This document shows, in pieces, positions 9,372-17,747 of a DNA stretch of 25,126 nt. Source of the DNA: Willaertia magna (lineage: Eukaryota; Heterolobosea; Eutetramitea; Acrasida; Naegleriidae); the NCBI GenBank assembly GCA_902984215.1, contig CADWAF010000656.1, forward strand, positions 1 to 25,126, in the 5' to 3' direction. The position numbers were made by a program, and so were the translations under genes. A model generated the notes under the pieces. It was not told the DNA's origin. It saw only the letters and a program-made list of their open reading frames with translations, and ran no database searches. How positions within the stretch are numbered: position 1 is the first letter of the stretch; each line of letters begins with the position of its first letter.

Positions 9372-11195
9372 CTAATCATATACTTCTTTTGGGTGTATCT
9401 TTAAACAAACCACACACAAACAAATAACAATAACAGCACAACTGGAAAGAGTCAATCCAAGCCCCAAAAGCAGAAACTGTCTTTCTAATACTAAGGGGCC
9501 GTCTTCCCAAACGTTAGAGGTACCAAAGAAATATTCAAGTAAATCTATCTGACCCTCAACCCATGTTGTACTATCAAAAAATTGACTTCTGTAAAAAGCA
9601 GGATCAGAACCGTTTATAAAATCACCATAGAGTGGAAACAAACATTCAGTAGAAATGTTCTTACCGCCTGACTCTATAAAAGAAACAAAAATTTTACCAG
9701 CGCAACTGTCAATAATTTGAGGCAATCCAGTTGTTCTTGACCATACAGGATTTAATTCGTTTGTAAAAGAGTGCCTCATTAAAATTTGAAGAAAAGGAAA
9801 CAAAATAAAGCTTAACAAAATGCAGTAAATTAAAATTATGTAAAGTTAGGTACTTACAATCTACTATCCCTTACTTCCACAAGTCCATTCAAAAGTGATT
9901 TTCTATTCGGTCCAAGATAAAACTCTAACCATTGACGTGCGTTACTTACAAAAGGACGATGAACATCTGACAAACCATTACATTGGGACATCATTAGTTT
10001 CAAAATCAGCAAAAGAGTCCCTAAAATTTTCACCCATTGTTGTAAAATTGAAATAAACACTGTCACTATAAGCAACATTCAATGTTTTCTTTGATTCAAA
10101 GGCTTTATAAAAGTAAGATGAATAACCTAAGGTAAAAGGTAAATCGTTATATTCTTTAGTTTTTCTCACATATTCTTTAGTAGAGTTATAGTCAATTAAT
10201 TCACTTCCAGCAATAATTCTTTCTAGCGCCCAATAAGAAATAAAACTAATGTCGTCATTAGGAATAGTATCAGTATTGTAAAGTTTTCCTGGTAACACTT
10301 CATAGTTAAGAGAGTCCTCAGTATATCTTTTTAAATTATCCCAATTAATACTCTTACATCGCAAAGCCCTGTAGAGCAAAGGCAATCATCATCTGAAAAT
10401 TTACTAAGAATATCTTTTGCCTCTTCTAATTTAATACCAGGATAGCATTGAGGTAGTATAAACTTATAAAATTTTGAAAATAAGTCTGGAAATTGTTGAT
10501 CTTTAAAATATTGTTTACAAAAATTATCTTTGTGACATTCTTCTAAAAAAGAAAAAGTTGCCTTATTAAAATGAAAATCATGATTAATTAAATTTAATGA
10601 TGGAACATGTGGAGAAAGAACAGAAACTGAAATTGTCATATCTATAAAATTAGACATATCAACACCTAAGTCATTTTCAAACGCTATCCTTAATTCTCTT
10701 CTCTTTTTCTTAATAATGGTCTTTAAATGAATCATTCTATTTAAAATTAAACTTGAAAAACCATGTGCGTAATAAATAGTTTTAAAATTCTCAAATTCAT
10801 TAATTTCATTCATACTTGTTTTACTTTTTCTTCTTTGTAACTCCTGTGAGTGATTTTGTAAATTACAACTTGTAACATGAAACAATTTAAAACATTTAAA
10901 TTGTGCATGCTGTGAAATTGCCAATAGATGTTCAAGTTGTTATCTCTTAGCGTTTCAACACCGTTACCTTGTTTTGCTGACAAATTCCAAAGCGCAAAAA
11001 CTGTTTTTAATTGGTTCAGCTAAAATAAGTTATTTTGGCAAAGTATTTAGTTACAATTTCTTTACTAAAAAACGTTCCATGAAAAATTGCTTTCCCTTTA
11101 AATACTCCTGTTAGTATAACTGTAAATGTCAAAGAAAACAATATCATTATTGTTGCACCCATTAATGTTTCAGATCTACTGTTGTTATAAAACAT
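9372..11195 (-). CDS. Unrecognised protein with two membrane segments and a large ectodomain, probably six exons
   Basis: No single frame is open across this region, but coding segments join by splicing. My model, in minus-strand order, is 11195-11055, 11019-10894, 10843-10358, 10316-10034, 9966-9858 and 9774-9372, giving 515 residues. The first ATG follows an A-run. The 10317-10357 and 9775-9857 introns have good donors (GTAAGA, GTAAGT). The 35-base intron 11020-11054 and the 50-base intron 10844-10893 are less certain. The fourth junction is ambiguous: removing 9903-9981 instead of 9967-10033 also keeps frame. The protein has a short N tail, a membrane helix at about 12-32 (MGATIMILFSLTFTVIL), a ~430-residue ectodomain with scattered Cys (CLCSTGLCD) and N-glycosylation sites, and a second helix (LGLTLSSCAVIVICLCVVC) near a 9-residue C tail. 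CD36-type receptors share this topology, but I see none of their motifs. Confidence 0.6.
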
Positions 11196-11352
11196 TTTTT
11201 TTTGCACTATTAAAACACAATTTAGCTGTCTCTATAAATGTTGGATCGATTCTTACGACGATTAGATACCTTTCGATAAAAATATAAGTTATTAGTAATA
11301 TTCTTTTTGAAGTAATTTGGGTATAATCCTGTGTTACTAATCTGGAATGGAT

Positions 11353-11402
11353 AAGAATAATTTAACATTTCAAGGTATGTAACAAATTGTTAAATTATTC
11401 TT
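11353..11402. repeat. 15-bp perfect inverted repeat (hairpin)
   Basis: AAGAATAATTTAACA at 11353-11367 is the exact reverse complement of 11388-11402, with a 20-base spacer. It lies 44 bases past the stop of the minus-strand metallo-hydrolase half and upstream of the two-helix gene. In RNA it would fold into a stem-loop in the 3' UTR. It could be a 3'-end signal or the remnant of a small palindromic element. No flanking target duplication is obvious. Confidence 0.75.
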
Positions 11403-11446
11403 CTGTTTCGAAATTTAATTGAACAAAAAGTTTATTTACAAGGCAA

Positions 11447-11926
11447 CTAATCCATCTTTTGTTTTTGGAACCATTTAAGAGCAGGCTCTTTTGTAAATGC
11501 AAATCCATGAGTTACAAAGAAAACTTGTGCATTCGTTTCAAATAATAATTTAGAAACTTGACGTAAAATTTCATTTCTATCTTCATAAAAGAAATGATAG
11601 TCAGGATTTCCATATTTAATTAACCCACCTCCCATTAGATCATTTACAATAGCAACTCCATTATCTAATAATACAGTTATGTCACCAATAGTATGCCCAG
11701 GAGTGTGTAAAACTGATGCTTTTACACCATATTCTTCTAACCTTTCTCCACCTTTTAATAGTATATCAGGTTCAAATTTTGGGATTGGGAAAGAATTACC
11801 ACGAATATTTAAGATTTTACCACTTAAACCTGCAGGAGTAGATGGATATTTCTCTCCAGTTTTTAACCATTCAGCTTCCAATTCTGGAACTGCAATTGGA
11901 ATATGAGGATAAGTTTGTTTAAATCT
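11447..11926 (-). CDS. C-terminal half of a split metallo-beta-lactamase-fold hydrolase
   Basis: This segment of 159 residues begins at RFKQTYPHIP and ends KMD before a TAG stop. It carries the C-terminal metal ligands of the MBL fold: HTPGH (residues 74-78 of this half), the bridging Asp in VNDLMGG (96) and the last His in FFVTHGF (140). It lacks the HxHxDH motif, which is on the opposite strand at 12217-12234. Immediately upstream on its strand is a pyrimidine-rich tract ending GTTGGAG, resembling a splice acceptor. The frame stays open further upstream to an ATG at 11983, but those codons are antisense to the other half's 5' end and look unlike this family. Alone it could not be an active hydrolase. 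The composition matches YflN/lactonase-like bacterial proteins, so bacterial ancestry is possible. Confidence 0.8.
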   Translation of the reverse strand, partial: RFKQTYPHIPIAVPELEAEWLKTGEKYPSTPAGLSGKILNIRGNSFPIPKFEPDILLKGGERLEEYGVKASVLHTPGHTIGDITVLLDNGVAIVNDLMGGGLIKYGNPDYHFFYEDRNEILRQVSKLLFETNAQVFFVTHGFAFTKEPALKWFQKQKMD

Positions 11927-11991
11927 CTCCAACAACAAAAAAAAGATAAAATCACAAACAGTTAAAAGGCTTGACAAACACATTAGACAAG

Positions 11992-12258
11992 ATGGGCAAA
12001 TCAAAGAGAGAAAAGGAATTAATTGAAAAAATTGTTGGAGATTCATTAATTGTTATAGATTTATATTTAAAAACAAATGTTTTCTTATTGAGAGGAGAAA
12101 ATAATAAATGGATTATGGTAGACACTGGAACTTTTGGAGATGAACATAAAATTATTAAGGCAATGAAGGAGAAAGCGAACATTACACCAAATGATTTAAG
12201 TTTAATTTTAATTACTCATGCTCATTTCGATCATGCAGGAAGTGCTCATTACTTTACT
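11992..12258 (+). CDS. N-terminal half of a split metallo-beta-lactamase-fold hydrolase
   Basis: This 89-residue segment starts at the ATG at 11992 and holds the first beta sheet (DSLIVIDLYL..NVFLLRG..KWIMVDTG) and the zinc-binding loop THAHFDHAG (His76, His78, Asp80, His81). It stops making family sense after HYFT, exactly where GTAAAT occurs at 12259, a plausible splice donor. Reading through adds 13 unrelated residues before TAA at 12300. The rest of the fold lies head to head on the minus strand (11447-11926). Joining the two at donor and acceptor is phase 0 and would give 248 residues, the normal size for this family. Unlike most genes here, the ATG has no A-run before it, which fits a displaced exon. 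Confidence 0.8.
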
Positions 12259-12335
12259 GTAAATTTTAGCATAACATTTCATGAAGGTTTTTTAAAATAA
12301 TAAAATTTAACGACAAAAATATTTATAACAATCAA

Positions 12336-13769
12336 TTACACAAATATTTCACTCTCTCCCAATAACGATTGAGATTGTTCTAATGTTTGATTTTGTTTTA
12401 AATTAGTTTTGGCTGGACTCCAATTATCTTTATCATCTTCTGGAGGTGAGTAAATAATTCTTGAAAAATAAAAATTTGTTTTTGGATTACAAATTACTTG
12501 AAAAACAGTTTCTCTATTTGCATTTGGATAATTACTTAAACATTGTAATAAAAAATTAAAGTATTCTTCTTTCATATATGTCACGCAATGATTATTGACA
12601 GATTTATTTAATTTTCCCAAAAATGTCTTTTCCATTGTAAATTTTTGTAAATCATTTAATGTATAACTCTCATGAAATATTTGATTATTATAATTATAAT
12701 TTCTTAAAAAAGATTCAGCGGAATACTTCCTTTCCAATGCATTATGTAAAAGATAATCATTTCCAGCCCATTCTTTATCAAAATCATGTTTCCAATGATC
12801 GATATTTGTTTGAACAATAAATTTACGTTTCGTTTGTTTTGAAATATCTTCTCTCGTTAATCTCTTTCTATTAACATCATTCATCCTATTCATTGTTAAT
12901 AAATAAGAATCATTCTCACCACAAATTAATAAATAACAAGGCGCTACGATTGAGTTCTTTTCGAAATATTTAATGGCCATTTCCATTGAGTTGGCTTCTT
13001 CAAATACTTTTCTTAAAAGATATTCAACTGGCCAGAAACCAATATATCCTGAAAGTACGTTCTTTAATATTCCAATGAATTCATTTCCTAAATGTTCTTT
13101 ACGATAATTTAAACTAATACTAAATCCTGTACATGTGTCAAGTGATTGATGATGGTTGTTGACACCATCATCTAATAAAGTTGATGAGGTAGATGTTTGT
13201 GGTTTTATAGTTTTATATTTCATTCCAGTTAATATACCATTCATTCCAACAAATGTAGTTGTTCTAAATATTAATTCATTACCTCTTACAAAATCAACGT
13301 CAACTGTCAATTCTCTAAATGCCTCTGAAATTTCATAATCCCAATCTAAATTTCTTAAATGAAATATTCCATTATTTTCCTTTTTAGAAATACTATCTTC
13401 TTCTTTAACTGTAGCTGCTGTACACATTGCCACTAAAGAATAACCAATATTTAAATGTAATAATCTTTCAAACGTTAAACCCATCCCACTTGTCAATTCT
13501 GCCATCCCTTGTAACTCTTCAATCATGTCATCTGACATTGTTTGTAAAATATTTTTAATAAACCAACTGGAAAAGAACATTGCTAAAGGTGCAGCTCCTC
13601 CAACCTCTTCCTTCGCAATCTTATCAAGATATGAATTTAAAGGTTCCATCAATGGTAAAAAATCTTTAATTATTGGTTTCCATCTTTCCCTAGGTTTCGT
13701 ATTTAAATCAATTACGTAATGTGGTGTCTCTTTAACTCTGTAATGAACAGTGTGGTGATGTTCCATCAT
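12336..13769 (-). CDS. Acid ceramidase/NAAA-like Ntn hydrolase
   Basis: An intronless 477-residue protein related to acid ceramidase and N-acylethanolamine acid amidase, which cleave amide-linked fatty acids after self-processing to expose an N-terminal Cys. The nucleophile is Cys116 in VAMCTAATV, followed by the family's FHLRNLDWD (Arg139, Asp142), LTVDVDFVRG, FVGMNGILTGMK, the Asn in GFSISLN, APCYLLICGE and VQTNIDHWKHDF. The C-terminal ~25 residues are a Gln/Ser-rich extra. Known lysosomal members have a signal peptide; none is visible here, since the N terminus is MMEHHHTVHYRVKETP. Either it is cytosolic or its targeting differs. The ATG follows an A-run. The N-terminal half of the split metallo-hydrolase ends 77 bases from its stop codon. 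Confidence 0.82.
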   Translation of the reverse strand: MMEHHHTVHYRVKETPHYVIDLNTKPRERWKPIIKDFLPLMEPLNSYLDKIAKEEVGGAAPLAMFFSSWFIKNILQTMSDDMIEELQGMAELTSGMGLTFERLLHLNIGYSLVAMCTAATVKEEDSISKKENNGIFHLRNLDWDYEISEAFRELTVDVDFVRGNELIFRTTTFVGMNGILTGMKYKTIKPQTSTSSTLLDDGVNNHHQSLDTCTGFSISLNYRKEHLGNEFIGILKNVLSGYIGFWPVEYLLRKVFEEANSMEMAIKYFEKNSIVAPCYLLICGENDSYLLTMNRMNDVNRKRLTREDISKQTKRKFIVQTNIDHWKHDFDKEWAGNDYLLHNALERKYSAESFLRNYNYNNQIFHESYTLNDLQKFTMEKTFLGKLNKSVNNHCVTYMKEEYFNFLLQCLSNYPNANRETVFQVICNPKTNFYFSRIIYSPPEDDKDNWSPAKTNLKQNQTLEQSQSLLGESEIFV

Positions 13770-13983
13770 TTTTTTTTGATAATAATAATTTTAGACAATT
13801 ATAACACTTGCTAGATTCTTTAGGTGACAAGAGAATGAGAGTTGGTTTATTTGAAAGAGCTGTTTAAATGAATGGCCATTTGTTTTATTGAAGGAAGGAA
13901 AGAAAGTATTGGAAATATCATGAAAATAATACAAGGTTACCCTAATAGAATGTTATCAAAAATAAAAAAAGGATTTAAAAGAA

Positions 13984-14277
13984 TTATTGTTTTTTCTCCT
14001 TGTGGATTGGTTCTTCATTGAGAAGATCTAAATTCAAAACTACATAAGAAGCGATAAGGAACAAGCTAGTACTAGCAAGAAGTTCGAACTTTACGCTTTG
14101 GACTTTATCTTTTAAATAAGATGTTCCTGGGAATTTTCTCTATAATTAATACATTTAATAATAATATTTTTGTGAATAAATATTTGATTTTTATCTAGTA
14201 CATACCCCTTCTCCTTCGGCATGAGCAAAACGTTTAGTAACGATTAAGGTTTGTGGTAAAAGGTAGTCTAGTAAAAC
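13984..14277 (-). CDS. Small membrane protein, possibly mitochondrial (5' end unresolved)
   Basis: Two coding pieces join across a 66-base intron (14140-14205, donor GTATGT, acceptor ATTATAG) in phase 0. The upstream piece (14206 to about 14277) reads VLLDYLLPQTLIVTKRFAHAEGEG, like the end of a mitochondrial presequence. The downstream piece (13984-14139) reads RKFPGTSYLKDKVQSVKFEL and continues into a membrane helix (LLASTSLFLIASYVVLNL) and a charged tail ending KEKKQ. The frame has no ATG before a TGA at 14281-14283, so a further 5' exon is needed. A GACAG acceptor at 14278 could supply the join, with an ATG at 14361 as one candidate. That exon would lie inside the 3' end of the RCC1 gene. 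The size and layout suggest a small inner-membrane subunit. The family is not recognised. Confidence 0.5.
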
Positions 14278-15300
14278 CTGTCACAATTTTAGATTTTTCC
14301 AAACTTTCTCCAATTCTTTTATGTAAACCATAAAAGTTAATTCCAGCAGCAAATATTTCATTAGTTTCTGTAATTAACACATTTCCACTATCTCTACAAC
14401 TTGTTATCTGAATGATTGGTCCTATTGGTAAAGAAACTTTTTGTAATCCATACACATATTTCTTATCATTCTTTACTCCTATCTGTCCCAATTCATTACA
14501 TCCACAAACATACAAATCATGAGATGAACTTAATAATAATGTACCATAATTATAACATCCAATTTGTTTAACGAGAAATGATAACTCAAGTTTCTTAAAG
14601 GATCTTAGAAATAAAGTATCTGAACTCAATCCTAATTGACCAAATTCATTACTTCCAGTTACAAAAACTTCACCACAATCATATAAAATAGCACTGTGTA
14701 ATACACCTACTTGTACATTTGAAATTTGATTACTTGATATTTCAATCATTTCAAAATCAAATTTTTCTTTTTCATTTCCAAATCCTAATTGACCACTTGA
14801 AGATACGTAAATTATCAACAAAATTAAATATTAACCTACCTTGAATTATCACCAGAACCATACAATAAATTATTTTGTGTTAAAATCATTGTAAACCCAT
14901 CAGCACATTTAATTTGTCTAATTTTATGTGGAAATGTTTTAATTTTAACAAAATTAAACGTATGGTTCTCTCCCTCTTTTAAACCTAATTGACTTGCCTC
15001 ACAAGTACCACTAAAGAATAATTCATCATAAATATTAGATACAACTGTAAAGTTACATTCACATTCTAAACATTTAATAGTACAATTATCAATTTTAATT
15101 TTAGTAAATTCTTGTACGTTTCTTACTTTCAAACCCATTCCAAGTTGACCAACGTCGTTATTACCGAAACCATAAAGCTCTCCTTTATCAGTGACAAGAC
15201 ACAAAAATTTATCACCACCCTTTATTTGAGCAATCTTCTGATTGAAAGATATTTTGAATAAACCTGTTCTATCAATCCTAGTAATTTCTTGTTTTACCAT
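14234..15300 (-). CDS. RCC1-repeat beta-propeller protein, two exons
   Basis: Exons 15300-14840 and 14795-14234 join across a 44-base intron (donor GTAGGT, acceptor TTCAAG) to 340 residues. The splice rebuilds a repeat, GSGDNSSGQLG, from halves in the two exons. Six RCC1-like units are visible by their 'G.N..GQLG' turn: GFGNNDVGQLG, FSGTCEASQLG, GSGDNSSGQLG, VTGSNEFGQLG, VCGCNELGQIG and the weaker AAGINFYGLH. RCC1 itself is a Ran exchange factor, but many protist RCC1 proteins have other or unknown roles, and nothing here shows a chromatin or Ran function. The C terminus (LPFTTNLNRY) overlaps, in another frame, the 5' part of the small membrane-protein gene. Confidence 0.82.
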
Positions 15301-15463
15301 TTTCTTAACGATTGATTGCTATTAATTATTAAACTAATCCAATAGATTTATTTAATACATTTTATTGTATTAAATTATAAAAGGAAACTAAACAAATGTA
15401 CTATAGTACACATAAAAGTTAATACACAAATTGTTCAATAAATCTCTGTCATAATATAGTCAA

Positions 15464-17056
15464 TTACTTTTTAAAATAACCTTGTTTCTTTAAATCTTCA
15501 TAATCTTGTTTACTATAAACATTTCCTTGTTCATCTTCAACTTCTTCCATTTCATTTTGATTCCATTGAAATGCATTCTCTTGACTTTGAATCTTCTTCC
15601 ATAATTCAATAGCATCATTAATCTTTGTTATATGATGAAAATGTCTTGTATTCGGAATTCCTAAACATTTCATACCATTAGAATGTCTCCATTCTTGAAA
15701 ATGTTTTTCAAAAGCCTTATGTCCCCAATAAGAATGATTTCCACAAATCTCGCAAACATATTCATTACCTAAACCATTTAATTTATATAACCAATAAGGA
15801 ATTGGTTTACCATCTGGTCCTATTGGTAGATTTAAAGGGTTATTCTTTTTACTTGTATATTTTGTTAAAATATCTTCTTCTTGTTCTTCTCCTTCTAGCG
15901 CATTACTTGAATCTTCTTCTCTATTCATTTCTTCTTCCATTCTTTCTAATTCAACCATATTTTCATGCCATGTTCTACTTAGCTTCTTTTCAATATACTT
16001 TCTTGTTTGTTCAATTACATCTGTTAACCAATCTGAAATAATCTTTTCAATTTTAAATTCTAATAATGCAATTGTTTTATATAGAGGAAGTAAATTTTCA
16101 ACTTTATGAGATTTCCTTCCCCTTCTTTTCTTCTTTTTCTTTTTATCTTCTGTATCATTATTTCCTTTATTAAGATGATGATTATTGTCTTTGTTATTTA
16201 CATTGGAAAGAATGTCAGACCAAAAAGTACTTTCTACTAAACCTTCATTCCACTTTCTATTAAAATCAATTTCAAAATCATTTAATGATTTATTAATATC
16301 AATTAAAGGTTGTGTACGATTCATAAAATCAATAAAATAATTTAATAAATTTTCTAAATAAGTTTTATAATTCATTTTCTTTTTTAAATTTAAATTAATT
16401 TCATTAAAATTATTAAAAATATTTAAATATTCTAAATAATCAATCTTTTTTATTTCATTATTATCTAATAATAAATTAACGTTGTTATTATTAGAAGAAG
16501 ATAATGAAATCATCATTAAATCTAAATATTCATGATAATTAGAATTTAAATCGACATACCTTCCATAAAATTCTTCTGTAGAGAATAATACTTCAGATTC
16601 AATTCTTGGTTGTAAATTTTGTTTAATTTTACGTTGAAAAGCATCATCTGTTGAAGTATCAGAATTTAAATTTCTTTCAATTTTTAAGTTAGGAAATTTT
16701 TTATGATATTCTCTAATTTCAGCTAATCTAGTTTCAAAATTTGAAAAGATTTTAGACATTGTTGTATCTGTTAGTTGAGATTTAATTGATAACATTTCTA
16801 TAGTGTTGTTTTGAAAGGTTGTGTTATTGTTATCATCTTGTTCTTCTATTGTTGTAGGTTGTCCGTAACATTTAGTTAGTAATTGTTCACTTTTTTGTTG
16901 TAATTGTGATAAATGATGGTTTATTCTATGGTTTTGATAAACGATATGTTTTTGAGTTTTAGATTTATGTTTAATTTCATAAACGATGGATTTTACGGAT
17001 TGTTCTACATCGGAATGTAATTGGCGGGTTTGTTCTGTTAAGAGTGTTGAAGACAT
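15464..17056 (-). CDS. SF3A3: Splicing factor 3A subunit 3 (SF3A60/SAP61/Prp9)
   Basis: An intronless 530-residue protein that is part of the SF3a complex of the U2 snRNP and acts in branch-site recognition in the nucleus. The N-terminal helical region includes the YGRYVDLNSNYHEYLDL segment near residue 165, diagnostic for this family. A basic insert (KKKKKKRRGRK) lies mid-protein. The C terminus holds NPLNLPIGPDGKPIPYWLYK and a matrin-type C2H2 zinc finger (Cys435, Cys438, His452, His458), followed by CLGIPNTRHFHHIT, all strongly conserved in SF3A3. Length is close to the usual ~500, with Asn-rich expansions. The ATG follows an A-rich leader. Confidence 0.95.
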   Translation of the reverse strand: MSSTLLTEQTRQLHSDVEQSVKSIVYEIKHKSKTQKHIVYQNHRINHHLSQLQQKSEQLLTKCYGQPTTIEEQDDNNNTTFQNNTIEMLSIKSQLTDTTMSKIFSNFETRLAEIREYHKKFPNLKIERNLNSDTSTDDAFQRKIKQNLQPRIESEVLFSTEEFYGRYVDLNSNYHEYLDLMMISLSSSNNNNVNLLLDNNEIKKIDYLEYLNIFNNFNEINLNLKKKMNYKTYLENLLNYFIDFMNRTQPLIDINKSLNDFEIDFNRKWNEGLVESTFWSDILSNVNNKDNNHHLNKGNNDTEDKKKKKKRRGRKSHKVENLLPLYKTIALLEFKIEKIISDWLTDVIEQTRKYIEKKLSRTWHENMVELERMEEEMNREEDSSNALEGEEQEEDILTKYTSKKNNPLNLPIGPDGKPIPYWLYKLNGLGNEYVCEICGNHSYWGHKAFEKHFQEWRHSNGMKCLGIPNTRHFHHITKINDAIELWKKIQSQENAFQWNQNEMEEVEDEQGNVYSKQDYEDLKKQGYFKK

Positions 17057-17273
17057 TTTTTTGTTTTTTTTAAAAAATTTAAATAGTCATTATTTTAATA
17101 TTTTTTTTAAATTGTAGCGCCTTCAACCATTCTGTTTAATTTTAAAAAAGATTACATGTAAAACAATAATTTAATTTTAAATTTTTAAAATTACAATAAT
17201 TTAAACAAGATATTTCGCAATTATCTCAAATTCATGAGTGAAAGAAAATATTAAAAAAATTTAAAAAAAATAA

Positions 17274-17643
17274 ATGAATTCACAAGTAATTAAATCCGCT
17301 CACAGAACACAAGTTATTTCACTTTATAGAAGATTACTGAGGATAGGATATCAATGGCCTAAATGGGAAACACAAGACCCGGATGACCAAGTTTTCTTAT
17401 CGGATTTCATTATAAAGAAAACAAAAAAAGAATTTAGAACAAATTTTAATCTTTCTATAGACCAAGTACCTTCCGCATTAGATAGAGCAAGAAAAGAAAT
17501 TAAATTTTTAAAAGTTTTACAAAATGATATTTTAAAGAAACAAGTAAGTTTTATTTTTCTTCTTTTTTTTATAACTTTTTTTATAGTTTGTTTTACAAAG
17601 AAGTTATTCTGAGGCTGCCGAAGAAGTCAACCATCAAAAATAA
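17274..17643 (+). CDS. LYR-motif (complex 1 LYR) protein, two exons
   Basis: Exons 17274-17543 and 17587-17643 join in phase 0 across a 43-base intron (GTAAGT ... TTATAG) to 108 residues. The LYR motif lies in VISLYRRLLRIG (about 14-25), followed by the helical bundle typical of LYRM proteins (FIIKKTKKEFRTN, ALDRARKEIKFLKVLQND). LYRM proteins bind mitochondrial acyl carrier protein and assist Fe-S cluster delivery or assembly of respiratory complexes in the matrix. Which LYRM this is I cannot say. Without splicing, the protein would end in an unlikely run of Phe/Ile/Leu. The 217 bases upstream are shared with divergent SF3A3. Confidence 0.82.
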
Positions 17644-17648
17644 TGTTT

Positions 17649-17703
17649 AAAATTTTACTATATTTTATAATATTTTTCAAAATTTTACAATATTTTATAA
17701 TGT
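17649..17703. repeat. Imperfect tandem duplication, 30-base period
   Basis: The text AAAATTTTACTATATTTTAT starting at 17649 recurs at 17679 with one change (CTA to CAA), and the match extends to about 25 bases. It lies in the 104-base gap between the convergent LYR-motif and AspRS genes, so it is in both 3' UTR regions. Confidence 0.7.
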
Positions 17704-17747
17704 TACATAGGTATAAATAATATTCAAATTAAATAAATAATAAATTT

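Noticed and set aside
9927..9981. Two micro-introns of 15 and 25 bases that would restore the frame in the two-helix gene
   Set aside because: Far smaller than the other well-supported introns here; ordinary introns of 67 or 79 bases also restore the frame.
11927..11983. Hydrophobic N-terminal extension of the minus-strand hydrolase half, read as a signal peptide (from ATG 11983)
   Set aside because: Most of these codons are antisense to the other half's 5' end or come from a pyrimidine tract; hydrophobicity follows from T-runs.
11971..11992. Upstream start for the plus-strand hydrolase half at 11971
   Set aside because: The codon there is TTG; the first ATG in frame is at 11992.
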